A stretch of DNA of 40,969 bases from assembly GCA_964625865.1 (NCBI GenBank), contig CAZVEV010000016.1, positions 1 to 40,969 of the forward strand, given 5' to 3'. The stretch comes from CAZVEV01 sp964625865. GTDB lineage: Bacteria > Planctomycetota > Phycisphaerae > SM23-33. A program made the translations under genes and the position numbers. Positions 24,798 through 33,677 of the stretch are shown here, in pieces. The notes under the pieces are model-generated. The model was not told the DNA's origin. It made no database searches and saw nothing but the letters and a program-made list of their open reading frames with translations. Position 1 is the first letter of the stretch. Every line of letters begins with the position of its first letter.

Positions 24798-24968
24798 ACG
24801 ACCAGCGTATCGGTGACCAGCCTCCGGGTCAACAGTCCCCTGACCGGCGCGGGCCGGTGGCGATGTGGCGTGGGCGGGGACGGGGCTGGCGCGTACTATT
24901 AGGTCGTGGGATCGGTAGTCCAGTGCGGTGTTGTGGGGACGCGGCGGGGGGCTTTGGAGACGACAGCC

Positions 24969-26432
24969 ATGTCTCGAAACACGGGTGTAAGGACGAGTCG
25001 AGTGAGTCTGGGATTGGTTGTCTGCCTTGTGCTGGCGGCTGCGGGGCGAGCGGGCGTGCCGCACAACATGCGGAAGGTCGTCACCAAGAGCGCCGGCTTC
25101 ATTCTCTACCTTCCGCCGAACTGGACGGCGCAGGAGTCGGCCTCGGGGACTACCCGGGCCCTGGGCGTCAGCGACCCGACCGGTCAGTACCACGCGCTGG
25201 TTATCTGCGGCGCCTGCCCTGCCGGCGCCAACAGCCTGAAGCTGACGGCGACGCTGCTGCGCGGGCTGGCCGCCAAGAGCCGGCGGTTCTCGCTGGCCGA
25301 CCTCCGCACCGAGGCGGCCACGGGCCGGGTCTACGCCCGCGGGACCTTCGCCGACGCCGGCGGGACGGCGCGGGAGTACCGGGCGTGGACCACCGCGGAT
25401 TCCAGTCGGTACATGTACTCGCAGATCACCGGCCCGGCCGGCAAACTGGCGGCCCGGCGCCAGGTGCTGATGGACATCCTGGCCAACGTCCGCATGGGGC
25501 GCGACGCGTTCAAACAGGTCGCGACCCCGCCGAAGCTGCGAACGAGGCGCCACACGCTGAAGGACCGGTCGGCCAGTTTCAGCATTCCGGTCGGCTGGCA
25601 GGTCCAGGAGTTCGGCGGGGGGTTCTTCGTCGCGCGCGAACCGTCCCACACGATGGGCCTGATGTCGGTTATCCACGAGGCCATCACGCCCGCCGTGGGC
25701 GTACGCGTCCCCGGCGTGCCTGTCTCGTGGGCCCTGCGCCCGTCGGCGGCCCTGAAGCTGTTCTCGCCGCAACTGGGCGGCGTGAAGATCACGCGATACC
25801 TCTCCGTCCGGCGCCGGGCGGACCTGGAGCGCGAGGCCGCAAAGCACTACGCGCTGGGCCCGGTGACCGTCGAGGAGTTCACGGTCGACTGCGTGGGCAA
25901 GGGGGGCAAGAGCAAGGCCTACTCGCTGGGCGTGGTCTACGACAGCCGCCTGAAGAGGAACTGGAAGTTCTGGCACCTGACGGTGTGGGCCCGCAACGAC
26001 CTGGTATCGGCCCACGCGGCCGACCTTATCGCGGCGCTGAACTCCTTCAGCGTCTCCAAGCCGTTCGTCAAGGGATACGTGGCAACGGGGCTGGCCGAAC
26101 TGCGCCGCATGCAGAAGCGGACGTACACGATGATCCGCCGCAACGCCGAAGACATCCGCCGAATCAACCTTGCCGCCCACTCGAACCGCATGAAGAGCAG
26201 CGACTACACCAGCTACCTCTTCAGCCGCTACATGCGCGGCGAGCAGGACTGGATCTCGAAGATGGAAGGCGGCCGCGTCTACCGGTCCGACACGTGGGGC
26301 GTCCACGAACTCGACAGCGGCCGGACCGTCTCGCCCGTGGACTACACGCACTTCACCGGCCGACTGGGGTACGAGCAGCTAACCCCCGTCCGCGACCGCG
26401 CCCAGTGGGAAAAGTACATCCTGAACCGCTGA
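24969..26432 (+). CDS. Secreted protein of unknown function with two similar domains
   Basis: A 487-residue protein with signal peptide (RVSLGLVVCLVLAAAGRAG). Two parts share a layout: residues about 38-170 (SAGFILYLPPNWTAQES, then YHALVICG) and 205-355 (SASFSIPVGWQVQEFGGG). Each opens with a hydrophobic strand followed by a Pro-x-x-W turn, which recalls the PsbP/Mog1-type fold; that is a resemblance only. The C-terminal 110 residues are helical then Trp/Tyr-rich (GVHELDSGRTVSPVDYTHF). The ATG at 24969 is preferred for its signal peptide and upstream GGAG; a longer frame begins at 24906. It is divergent from the propeller gene and separated from the PEP-CTERM gene by a weak terminator. Confidence 0.75.
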   Translation: MSRNTGVRTSRVSLGLVVCLVLAAAGRAGVPHNMRKVVTKSAGFILYLPPNWTAQESASGTTRALGVSDPTGQYHALVICGACPAGANSLKLTATLLRGLAAKSRRFSLADLRTEAATGRVYARGTFADAGGTAREYRAWTTADSSRYMYSQITGPAGKLAARRQVLMDILANVRMGRDAFKQVATPPKLRTRRHTLKDRSASFSIPVGWQVQEFGGGFFVAREPSHTMGLMSVIHEAITPAVGVRVPGVPVSWALRPSAALKLFSPQLGGVKITRYLSVRRRADLEREAAKHYALGPVTVEEFTVDCVGKGGKSKAYSLGVVYDSRLKRNWKFWHLTVWARNDLVSAHAADLIAALNSFSVSKPFVKGYVATGLAELRRMQKRTYTMIRRNAEDIRRINLAAHSNRMKSSDYTSYLFSRYMRGEQDWISKMEGGRVYRSDTWGVHELDSGRTVSPVDYTHFTGRLGYEQLTPVRDRAQWEKYILNR

Positions 26433-26455
26433 CCGCCGCATACCGCCCTGCGCGC

Positions 26456-26474
26456 AGGAAAAACCTTCCTTTTT
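26456..26474 (+). terminator. Weak terminator-like hairpin
   Basis: AGGAA (26456-26460), loop AAACC, TTCCT (26466-26470), then TTTTCTCTT. The 5-bp stem is weak. A 12-bp perfect palindrome CCTGCGCGCAGG (26447-26458) overlaps its left side and may form an alternative structure. Confidence 0.4.
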
Positions 26475-26614
26475 CTCTTGTGGAATTGCGACACATGTGG
26501 TAGTCCTCTCGGCCAGTGGCGGTTCGCCGCGGGCGAATCGTCAACAGAGCCTGGAGCGCCGTGAGGGTGAGCCCCCCCACTGGTGCTCGATGAACTAATG
26601 GAAGGGAGCTGACC

Positions 26615-27811
26615 ATGTCTAGATTCACACCTCTCTGCTTCGTAGTGGCCCTGATCGCAACGGTCGCCATGGTGGCGACAGAGACGGCTTTCGCGGGGAC
26701 GGTCTATGAGAACTCTCGAAAGTCGATGGCCGCGGGCGACTTCAGCGGCGACGGGCAGGCCGACGCCGCCTGCATCAAGGCCAACGGGACGATCGTCGTC
26801 CATGACTTCTCCAACGGGCAGAGCCAGACGCTGACCCTGCCCGGCGGTGAGACGGCGTCCAAGCTCGTGGCGGCAGACCTCAACGGCGACGGGCGGGCCG
26901 GGCTGGCCGTCATCTCCAACGCCAGCCAACTGCGGACCTACGATTTCGCCGCCCCCGCCTGGACCAGCGATACCAGCAAGAGCGATCTGTTCGACCTCTC
27001 GTCGGACAACGCCGACAGCGACGCCCGCGACGAAGTGCTCGCAATCAGCGGCACCAGCCCGAACAACTCTCTCGCCTACGTCTACGAGAGCGGGTCGTGG
27101 AGCAGTTCGCTGGGCTACCTGGACACCGTGACGGCCGGGCAATTCGTTAACGACACGTCGATCGAGTTTCTGGGATCCGAGCGTGGCGGTGGCAATCTGC
27201 TCTACAAGCCCAGGGATACGAGCGACAGTTTCGGGGGTGACTGGGGCGTGTACGAGAGCGGCGGCGGCGGGATCATACAGGTTATCGCGGCGAACATCCT
27301 GGTCTCCGATACCGACGTGACCGACGACGTGCTCATGCGGAACACCGGCGCGGGCCTCTACTTCAACGATCATAGCGTGAACCATGACGTCGGCAAGGGA
27401 GCCAGCGCCCTGGACGCCGGGCGTGTCGACGAACACATGGCTGCCGGGCAGGACTTCGCATACGTCCTCGGCTACGAGATTGGCGAGGAAAACGGAGACG
27501 GGATCATCTACCAGTCGGACCGCTGGGACACACTGGGCCCCGCCGACCGGTGGATACCCCTGCCCACCGACGCCTGGGACGACACGCAAAGCACCGGCGC
27601 CGCGGCCGGGAACACGGGCATTGACGACTTCCTCGTCGCCGACATCGACGGCGACGGTCTGGACGAAATCCTCGCCCTCAAGTCGGACGCTCTGTACCTG
27701 TTCGACAACGGTGGTTCGGGATTCGTCTTCGTCCCCGAGCCGGCGGCCCTGTCGCTGGTCGCCCTGGGCGCGCTGACAGGCCTCCGCCGACGACGGCCCG
27801 GCCGGCGTTGA
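26615..27811 (+). CDS. PEP-CTERM sorted protein with FG-GAP-type calcium loops
   Basis: A 398-residue exported protein. The signal peptide ends near ETAFAG. The body has calcium-binding D-x-D-x-D-G-type loops: DFSGDGQADAA (about 42), DLNGDGRAGLAV (about 91) and DIDGDGLDEILAL (about 350), as in FG-GAP/VCBS propellers. The C-terminus (373-398) is a PEP-CTERM signal: VPEPAALSLVALGALTGL followed by RRRRPGRR, which is recognised by exosortase in the inner membrane and leads to surface or matrix display. GGGAG lies 6 nt before the ATG. No exosortase gene is in the window. The ligand or role is unknown. The following sulfatase has its own promoter. Confidence 0.9.
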   Translation: MSRFTPLCFVVALIATVAMVATETAFAGTVYENSRKSMAAGDFSGDGQADAACIKANGTIVVHDFSNGQSQTLTLPGGETASKLVAADLNGDGRAGLAVISNASQLRTYDFAAPAWTSDTSKSDLFDLSSDNADSDARDEVLAISGTSPNNSLAYVYESGSWSSSLGYLDTVTAGQFVNDTSIEFLGSERGGGNLLYKPRDTSDSFGGDWGVYESGGGGIIQVIAANILVSDTDVTDDVLMRNTGAGLYFNDHSVNHDVGKGASALDAGRVDEHMAAGQDFAYVLGYEIGEENGDGIIYQSDRWDTLGPADRWIPLPTDAWDDTQSTGAAAGNTGIDDFLVADIDGDGLDEILALKSDALYLFDNGGSGFVFVPEPAALSLVALGALTGLRRRRPGRR

Positions 27812-27815
27812 CCCG

Positions 27816-27844
27816 GTGACACCAGAGGCATCAGGTCATATAAT
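27816..27844 (+). promoter_or_regulatory. Strong sigma-70-type promoter for the sulfatase
   Basis: GTGACA (27816-27821; five of six consensus bases), 17-nt spacer, TATAAT (27839-27844, perfect). It starts 5 bp after the PEP-CTERM stop and about 70 bp before the sulfatase ATG. Confidence 0.7.
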
Positions 27845-27912
27845 AGGCATCCGTGTGGTTCAACCTTGACCGTATCCTCGGCCCCGAATCCCAGCCCGGA
27901 GTTTCAAACCGT

Positions 27913-29463
27913 ATGATGAGAAGACAGCCACGTGGAGTGCTCCCAGAAGTCGTCATCACACTCGCATTGCTCGCATTCGCGATGTTCTTCGGAGGCCCGG
28001 CTGACGCCGCCGCGGGGCCTCCCGGTGTGGGCGGGCGGCCTAACGTGCTGTTCATCGCGGTGGACGACCTGCGGCCTGAACTGGCGTGTTACGGCACGTC
28101 CGGGCGCCCGATCAAGGCCAAGACGCCGCGCCTGGACACGCTGGCTGGGTCCGGCCTGCAGTTCGTCCACGCCTACTGCAACCAGGCCGTCTGCGGCGCG
28201 TCGCGGCTGTCCCTGATGACGGGCCTGTACCCCGAGTTCACCAAAGAGCGGACCTACCACGTGACCGGCTGGCGGAAGCGCTGGGCAAACGTGGTGACGA
28301 TGAACCAGCACTTCAAGGCCAACGGGTACACCACGGTGGGGCTGGGCAAGATCTACCACGGCACGAGCGGGGAGGGGGTCGACCCGGACAACTGGACCGA
28401 GTGGATCAAGGTGGGCGGCAAGGGGTACGCCGACCCGGCCAGCCTCAAGCAGACGCGCAAGACCAAGAGCCGCGCTCCGGGCGGCAAGACGCGCATGCGG
28501 GGCCCGTCGACCGAGTCAGCCGACGGCGCCGACGACGTGTACTCCGACGGCGTGCGGGCCCTCGAGGGCGCCCGACAGATCAAGAAGCTCGCCGCGGCGG
28601 GCAAGCCGTTCTTCCTGGCCGTCGGGTTCACCAAGCCGCACCTGCCGTTCAACGCGCCCACCAAGTACTGGAACCTCTACAAGCGCACCGACTTCGCCAT
28701 GCCCGCGAACCTCGGCGTGCCCCCGGGCTACCCGGACTGGGCCCGCAACAGGATGGCCGGTGAGCTGCGGTCCTATGCGGACATCCCGACCAAGGGCACG
28801 CCCGCCGACTTCCCGCAGGAACTCAACCGGCGTCTCATCCACGGCTACCACGCGTGCGTCAGCTACACCGACCGCAACGTGGGCAAGCTGCTCGATGCGC
28901 TCGATCAGTCGGGCGCGGCCGACAACACCGTCGTCGTGTTCTGGGCGGACCACGGGTGGAAGCTGGGCGACCACTCGTCGTGGTGCAAGCACACGAACTT
29001 CGAATGCGACACCCGCGTGCCGCTCATGATCCGCCACCCGAAGCTGCGCGCCGCGAAGGGTAAGAGCGCGGCGATGGTCGAACTGATCGACCTGTACCCC
29101 ACGCTGTGCGAGCTGTGCGGCATCAAGCCGCCGGCGCACCTCCAGGGCAAGTCGCTTGTGGCGGTCTTGACCGACCCGTCGGCGACGCATCGCGAGTATG
29201 CCTACTCCTCGTATCCACACACCAATCGCGCGACCAGGAATCGCGTGGTGGGCCACTCCATCCGCAACGCCAGCATCCGCTACACCGAGTGGTGGGAAAC
29301 CGGCACGGACAAGGTGGTGGCGCGTGTGGCCACCGACATCAGCGCCGACCCGGGCGAGACGACCAACCTGCTTCCCGCCAAGGCCGACCTGGCCAAACTC
29401 CTGTCCGCCGATCTGAAGAAGCGCGTCCTGGCCGCACGAAAGAGCACTCTGCAAAGGAAGTAG
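27913..29463 (+). CDS. Secreted sulfatase, iduronate-2-sulfatase-like
   Basis: A 516-residue type I sulfatase that would remove sulfate esters from polysaccharides in the periplasm or outside. After a signal peptide (VVITLALLAFAMFFGGPADA), metal-binding aspartates occur in NVLFIAVDDLRPELACYG (DD at 51-52). The formylglycine motif is CGASR (94-98) with the usual SLMTGLYP following. FFLAVGFTKPHLPF and WADHGWKLGDHSSW (second metal site) are typical of the iduronate-2-sulfatase branch. The active Cys must be converted to formylglycine by a maturase not seen here. ATGs at 27913 and 27916 are both possible starts. The C-terminus carries the family end DISADPGETTNLL. Confidence 0.93.
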   Translation: MMRRQPRGVLPEVVITLALLAFAMFFGGPADAAAGPPGVGGRPNVLFIAVDDLRPELACYGTSGRPIKAKTPRLDTLAGSGLQFVHAYCNQAVCGASRLSLMTGLYPEFTKERTYHVTGWRKRWANVVTMNQHFKANGYTTVGLGKIYHGTSGEGVDPDNWTEWIKVGGKGYADPASLKQTRKTKSRAPGGKTRMRGPSTESADGADDVYSDGVRALEGARQIKKLAAAGKPFFLAVGFTKPHLPFNAPTKYWNLYKRTDFAMPANLGVPPGYPDWARNRMAGELRSYADIPTKGTPADFPQELNRRLIHGYHACVSYTDRNVGKLLDALDQSGAADNTVVVFWADHGWKLGDHSSWCKHTNFECDTRVPLMIRHPKLRAAKGKSAAMVELIDLYPTLCELCGIKPPAHLQGKSLVAVLTDPSATHREYAYSSYPHTNRATRNRVVGHSIRNASIRYTEWWETGTDKVVARVATDISADPGETTNLLPAKADLAKLLSADLKKRVLAARKSTLQRK

Positions 29464-29472
29464 GCCCGGCGC

Positions 29473-29497
29473 CCTTTGGCTGCGTCTAAGCCGAAGG
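29473..29497. terminator. Hairpin between convergent genes
   Basis: CCTTTGGCT (29473-29481) and AGCCGAAGG (29489-29497) pair with one G-T step and a 7-nt loop, between the sulfatase and the lyase gene ends. No T-run follows on either strand, so termination is only likely. AGGCCCGGCG is repeated directly at 29462-29471 and 29504-29513. Confidence 0.4.
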
Positions 29498-29535
29498 CCT
29501 CTCAGGCCCGGCGGGCATCCCCGCGGCTCTTTGCG

Positions 29536-32500
29536 TCATTTCCTGACGATGGTCACTTTGCTGATCCGGCCCGGGGTCTCGGTGATGCTCAGACGGTCCA
29601 CCTGGTTGCCAATGACAACAGTGAACCGCCCGGCCTTCCCGGTGATCTTCGGCAAGGGGTCGCCGTCTCGGTAGGCATACAGGAGGACGCGGAACCTCGC
29701 GCCGTCGGTCATGCTCTTGTACTTCAGGTTCTCCCAGAGCCGCATCCCCTTCTTGCGGTGTCGCGAGTCGGCAATGGGCACCACGGGCTCAACGACGAAC
29801 CTGCCCGGCGACGTGTTGCCGAAGACCTTCACCAGCAGGTGCCTGGTCTTGTCCTGCGGGTCGGTCAGGACGGCTGAATCGCCGCGGAGCGTGTAGCTGG
29901 CGACGGTGTAGATGTCCTTCGGCAAGGGGGCGTTCCAGACGTACCGGCGTTTGGTCGCGTCCTTCCTGATATCGTCGATGATCAGCCCGTAAGGGCGTTT
30001 GCCGCGCGCGAAAACCGCCGTGCGGTACGCGTAGTCGAACGCCTGGGTCCCCTTGTAGTTCTCGGGGTCAAACGTCGAGACATCCAGGATGCCCTTCCGT
30101 AGAGGCCGGTCCCCGGTCAGTTGGGCCGCCAGGTAACCGGTGGGCATGTCCAGCCAGGGACGTCGGGGGTCGGCCCGCAGGCGGGAGTAGTTCAGCGTCG
30201 GCCAGCGACCGCCGATCTGGCGATAGCAGCCGGTCAGGTCAGCGCCCATGATGTCGAAAGTCGCCCCTTTGGTCTCGCCGGCGCCCTGGTAAGACAGGAC
30301 GCGGCCCGGCGTGGTATCCTGCCCGAGCGTATCGACGGTCACGACGGCGTTGAAGTCCGGGACCGTGTTGTCCTCGGCCCCGCGGAACGGGATCCACTGT
30401 CGTCCCAGGGCGTTGTAGATGAAGTAGCCCCGGTCGATCTGCGAATGGCCGCCCCTGATGGATCGGGGCGAGAAGTACATCTGCGCGGCGCCGGCCTCCC
30501 AACTGCTCCGCCCCACCATCATCCCGCGGAAGACGCTCATGTAGCCCAGGGACGCCCCGGAGGCGCGGGCGGCCTGCTTGAGATGGTCCTGGAGGTCGGC
30601 CGGGCCGGTCCAGTCCTGCAGATACGGGGCGGCGATCAGCCAGGATTCCTGCCCGAACGTGCGAACCTGCATGCCGGTGTAGTCCGACGGCTCGGAGATG
30701 ATGCAGCGCTTGAGGTAGTTGATCACCGGGTCGTCCGGGTAGGCGTAGTGCATCGTCAGGATGCCGTGGGCCTTCGGCCGCCCCAGCCCGCCGTTCTTCT
30801 CGTCATACATCATCCGGCGGTTGCCCCACGGCAGGCCGATGTGCAGGAGGAACTTGGTCATGTGATTGTACAGCGACGTGCTGGCGACGCTCTTGCGTCC
30901 GTCGGGCTCGTTGCGGCTCAGGACGGAAAGCTGCGTGATGCCCAGCGTCCCCTTGCCCATGCCCTCGTAGTGGGCGCCGGAATCGGGGTCGTCGGTGTTG
31001 ATCGAGCAGAGCTTCAGTGCCCGTGCGGCCGCGGCGTGGACGTCCGGGTCGAAGCCGTCCTCGCCATAGATCGACTCGGCGGCGATCATCAGTTCGCCCG
31101 TGATCCACGGCTCCCAGTTGGAGGTGTGTGCGTTCAGCGCCGTCACGCCGTACATGCCCAGGGCCCACTTGCCCGCGGAGCTTCGTGCAATCACGTCGCG
31201 GATCGTCGCCCGCTCCTTCGGCGTCATCCACCCGTAGAGATAGTCGTACATCAGGGGCGTGAGGCGACGGCCCATCAGGTCGTGGTAGAAGTGCTGCCAG
31301 TCGGCCGTCCGCGCGTTGGCCACGTCAAGGGCCCTGCTCTGCAGGGCGGCGGACTTCATCATGTTGTCGATCAGCATTCGCGCGAGGGCCCCGTCGGCAG
31401 TCAGGAGCGCCTTGTAGGCGAGCATGCCCCGCGCGGCGGCCTTCTCGCCACCGTCGCCGCGAGGCAGTTGCTTGACGGTCAGTTGCGCCGGGTCGGCATT
31501 GAACGTCGCCCTGAGCGCCTCGGGAACAGCGACGTTGGGCGTGTAGTGCTCCATATCGCCGCCGAAGAGCGTCCGCGGGTAGAGCGTGACGAAGGCGAAG
31601 TTGTTGTTTCCCTGCTCGGTGGTGCGGGTGAGCCTGCGAATGCGGGGCAGGTCGTCCGGACCGAAGTTCAGGCGCGGATGGGTGTACGGCGTCGGCGGCG
31701 TCTTGCCGAACCGCTCGGCGGCGAAGCCCTTGTTCTGATATTCGAAGACGGGCTCGGGCATGTACTTCGCGATGATCTCGCTCTGGTAGCCGCGCGACAT
31801 GTAGGGGTCGACGGGGATGCGGTCCCGTATGCCGGCCGCCCCTGTCGGGCTGTTGTAGAGCGACCAGACCTCGTCAACGTTCAGCGTCTTGTCGTACAGC
31901 GCCACGTCATCGAGAACGCCATTGACGCCGAAGACCAGGCGCGGGGCGCCGGCGGCGGTTTCCAGCGGACGCTTGAGGAAGGCCGCCTGCTCGCCGTTGA
32001 CGAAGAACGTGTTGATGTGGCCCATGCGCGAGTAGGTGATCGCATAGTGGACCCATTTGCGGTCGGTCGGCGCCGTGCCCCGCCCCTGCCACCACTTGTA
32101 GATGAGGTTGGAATGGCCGCTGAGCTTGTCGACCCCGCGATAGTAGAGCGACCAGTAGGGCTTGTTCCCGTCGCCCAGGGCCGCGAAGATCACGCCGCGC
32201 GTGGGTGCCGTATCGTGATACAGCCAGAACGAGAGCGTAAACTCGCTGGTCAGGGCGTCGAAGGTCCCGAAGTCCAGGGTCTTGCTCCTGGCGTTCCGGT
32301 TGATGTCCACCTTGAGTCCCCCACCATACCTGCCCTTCTTGGTGGCCACGGCCAGCGTCGGGTCGATCTTCACCTCCCGCGGCTTGGCGCCCGCGGCCTT
32401 GGCGGTATCGTTGTCGATGGTGTCGAACGTCCAGTGGGCCACCAGGGGGAGTGTCTTGCCCTTCAGGGCCGCGGCCCGTTTCGGATGGGGAGGCTCAACA

Positions 32501-33648
32501 TGATTCAGGAGAAGAACGTCCTCGGGCTTTCGGGCAAAGAGCTTCGGCCGGGCCGGGCCCCTGTCGCGAACGAACACCGCCCCGTTGGCTGTCGCGCTGT
32601 CGCTGCCGCCGTCATTGCGTGCGGTGAGCTTGAATACGTAGGGGCCGGCCTTGTCGGTTGCGAAGGTCGTCTCCGGATCCGTCGGGTCCGCGAACGTGCC
32701 CTTTGCCCCCTCGGGCTGCTTGACGACTTCCCACGTGTAGGTCGTCTTGCCGCCGTTGCGCCCGGGCAGCAGCTCGCGTCCCTGCATCCGTATCTTCACT
32801 CCCGCCTTGCTTGCGGGGCCGCCCTCGTCCAGCCAGGCGGTGTAGCCCAGGCCCGCATCGGCGACGGGGGGCTGCTTCTCATTCGTGTAGAAGTCGCTCT
32901 TCGCGTCGGCAAGATCGCGGGCCTGCTCGGAATCCAGAGCGCCGTTGTAGATGCGCAAGTCGTCATAGAGTCCGTACAGGCGGTTGTGCGGGCCTCCGGT
33001 CCGACCGGAGAGGCGGACGAAAAACTCCGTCTTCGCGTCCCACCGGGGCGCGGACGCCTGGGACTCGGTCTTGCCATTCAGGCAGAAGCTCACCTTGTCC
33101 CTGTGGCAGACAAACAGCAGATGCGACCACCGGCCGGCGGGCAACTTGGTGTCCTTTCCGAAGAACTGGTAGAGCGTGTCTTTCCCGTCGAGAGCCAGGT
33201 TGGCGCGGAGTCTACCGTGCTGCCCCAGCGAGAATAGGGAGACCCACTGGTCTTGCTGTTTCTGCACGAAGGACACGATATCGTAGTATCTGGTGATGTC
33301 CCGGCTGGGCTTGACCCACAGCGAAACGGTCCACTCCTCGCCCAGTTTCATCGGCGTCAGCGATTGCATCGATCCGCGGACGCCGTGCAGCGCGCCGGGC
33401 TTGCCGGCCCCCAACTGTCCGGCCCCGCCGAAGACGCCCTGCCCCGGCGCATAGCGCATGCCTCCCCCGGCGCGCGTCCGAGCCCACGTCGAGATGCCGT
33501 CCACACTCCGCCCCGACGCGTCCGGTTCGACAGCGCCGAACGCGCAGGGCCAGTCGAAGCGCCAATGCAGCCTCAGGTCCTCCGCCGCGGCAGGCAGGGA
33601 AGCAGCCGACAGCACAATCAGTACGACAAGGCGTTTCTTTGGCGTCAT
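29536..33648 (-). CDS. Secreted multidomain polysaccharide-lyase-like protein (LamG-PKD-like-LamG-heparinase II/III-like)
   Basis: A 1370-residue protein. Domains in order: signal peptide (1-22); LamG/concanavalin-like domain (about 25-240, EWTVSLWVKP and LYDDLRIYNGALD); a PKD- or cadherin-like Ig domain (about 257-362, PVADAG to KLTARNDGGSDSA); a second LamG domain (about 400-600, FTLSFWLYHD and LDDVALYDKTL); an alpha/alpha-toroid region (about 650-1030) with ALNAHTSNWEPW and GAHYEGMGKG; and a beta-sandwich region with GGHSQIDRGYFIYNALG (1066-1082), the place of the conserved His/Tyr part of heparinase II/III enzymes. Lyases of this type cleave uronic-acid polysaccharides. The ATG at 33646-33648 has GGAG five bases upstream. 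The gene begins 29 nt after the ABC permease stop. Confidence 0.82.
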   Translation of the reverse strand: MTPKKRLVVLIVLSAASLPAAAEDLRLHWRFDWPCAFGAVEPDASGRSVDGISTWARTRAGGGMRYAPGQGVFGGAGQLGAGKPGALHGVRGSMQSLTPMKLGEEWTVSLWVKPSRDITRYYDIVSFVQKQQDQWVSLFSLGQHGRLRANLALDGKDTLYQFFGKDTKLPAGRWSHLLFVCHRDKVSFCLNGKTESQASAPRWDAKTEFFVRLSGRTGGPHNRLYGLYDDLRIYNGALDSEQARDLADAKSDFYTNEKQPPVADAGLGYTAWLDEGGPASKAGVKIRMQGRELLPGRNGGKTTYTWEVVKQPEGAKGTFADPTDPETTFATDKAGPYVFKLTARNDGGSDSATANGAVFVRDRGPARPKLFARKPEDVLLLNHVEPPHPKRAAALKGKTLPLVAHWTFDTIDNDTAKAAGAKPREVKIDPTLAVATKKGRYGGGLKVDINRNARSKTLDFGTFDALTSEFTLSFWLYHDTAPTRGVIFAALGDGNKPYWSLYYRGVDKLSGHSNLIYKWWQGRGTAPTDRKWVHYAITYSRMGHINTFFVNGEQAAFLKRPLETAAGAPRLVFGVNGVLDDVALYDKTLNVDEVWSLYNSPTGAAGIRDRIPVDPYMSRGYQSEIIAKYMPEPVFEYQNKGFAAERFGKTPPTPYTHPRLNFGPDDLPRIRRLTRTTEQGNNNFAFVTLYPRTLFGGDMEHYTPNVAVPEALRATFNADPAQLTVKQLPRGDGGEKAAARGMLAYKALLTADGALARMLIDNMMKSAALQSRALDVANARTADWQHFYHDLMGRRLTPLMYDYLYGWMTPKERATIRDVIARSSAGKWALGMYGVTALNAHTSNWEPWITGELMIAAESIYGEDGFDPDVHAAAARALKLCSINTDDPDSGAHYEGMGKGTLGITQLSVLSRNEPDGRKSVASTSLYNHMTKFLLHIGLPWGNRRMMYDEKNGGLGRPKAHGILTMHYAYPDDPVINYLKRCIISEPSDYTGMQVRTFGQESWLIAAPYLQDWTGPADLQDHLKQAARASGASLGYMSVFRGMMVGRSSWEAGAAQMYFSPRSIRGGHSQIDRGYFIYNALGRQWIPFRGAEDNTVPDFNAVVTVDTLGQDTTPGRVLSYQGAGETKGATFDIMGADLTGCYRQIGGRWPTLNYSRLRADPRRPWLDMPTGYLAAQLTGDRPLRKGILDVSTFDPENYKGTQAFDYAYRTAVFARGKRPYGLIIDDIRKDATKRRYVWNAPLPKDIYTVASYTLRGDSAVLTDPQDKTRHLLVKVFGNTSPGRFVVEPVVPIADSRHRKKGMRLWENLKYKSMTDGARFRVLLYAYRDGDPLPKITGKAGRFTVVIGNQVDRLSITETPGRISKVTIVRK

Positions 33649-33677
33649 CACTCTCCGAACTCCAATCGTGCGGACAA

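Noticed and set aside
24798..26351. Upstream extension of the propeller reading frame
   Set aside because: It is antisense to the secreted-protein gene at 24969-26432, and the signal peptide fixes the start near 24731-24797.
30121..33237. Very long plus-strand frame opposite the lyase gene
   Set aside because: It is antisense to a gene with clear domains. High GC content keeps the opposite frame open; the translation is rich in Arg, Val and Gly without motifs.
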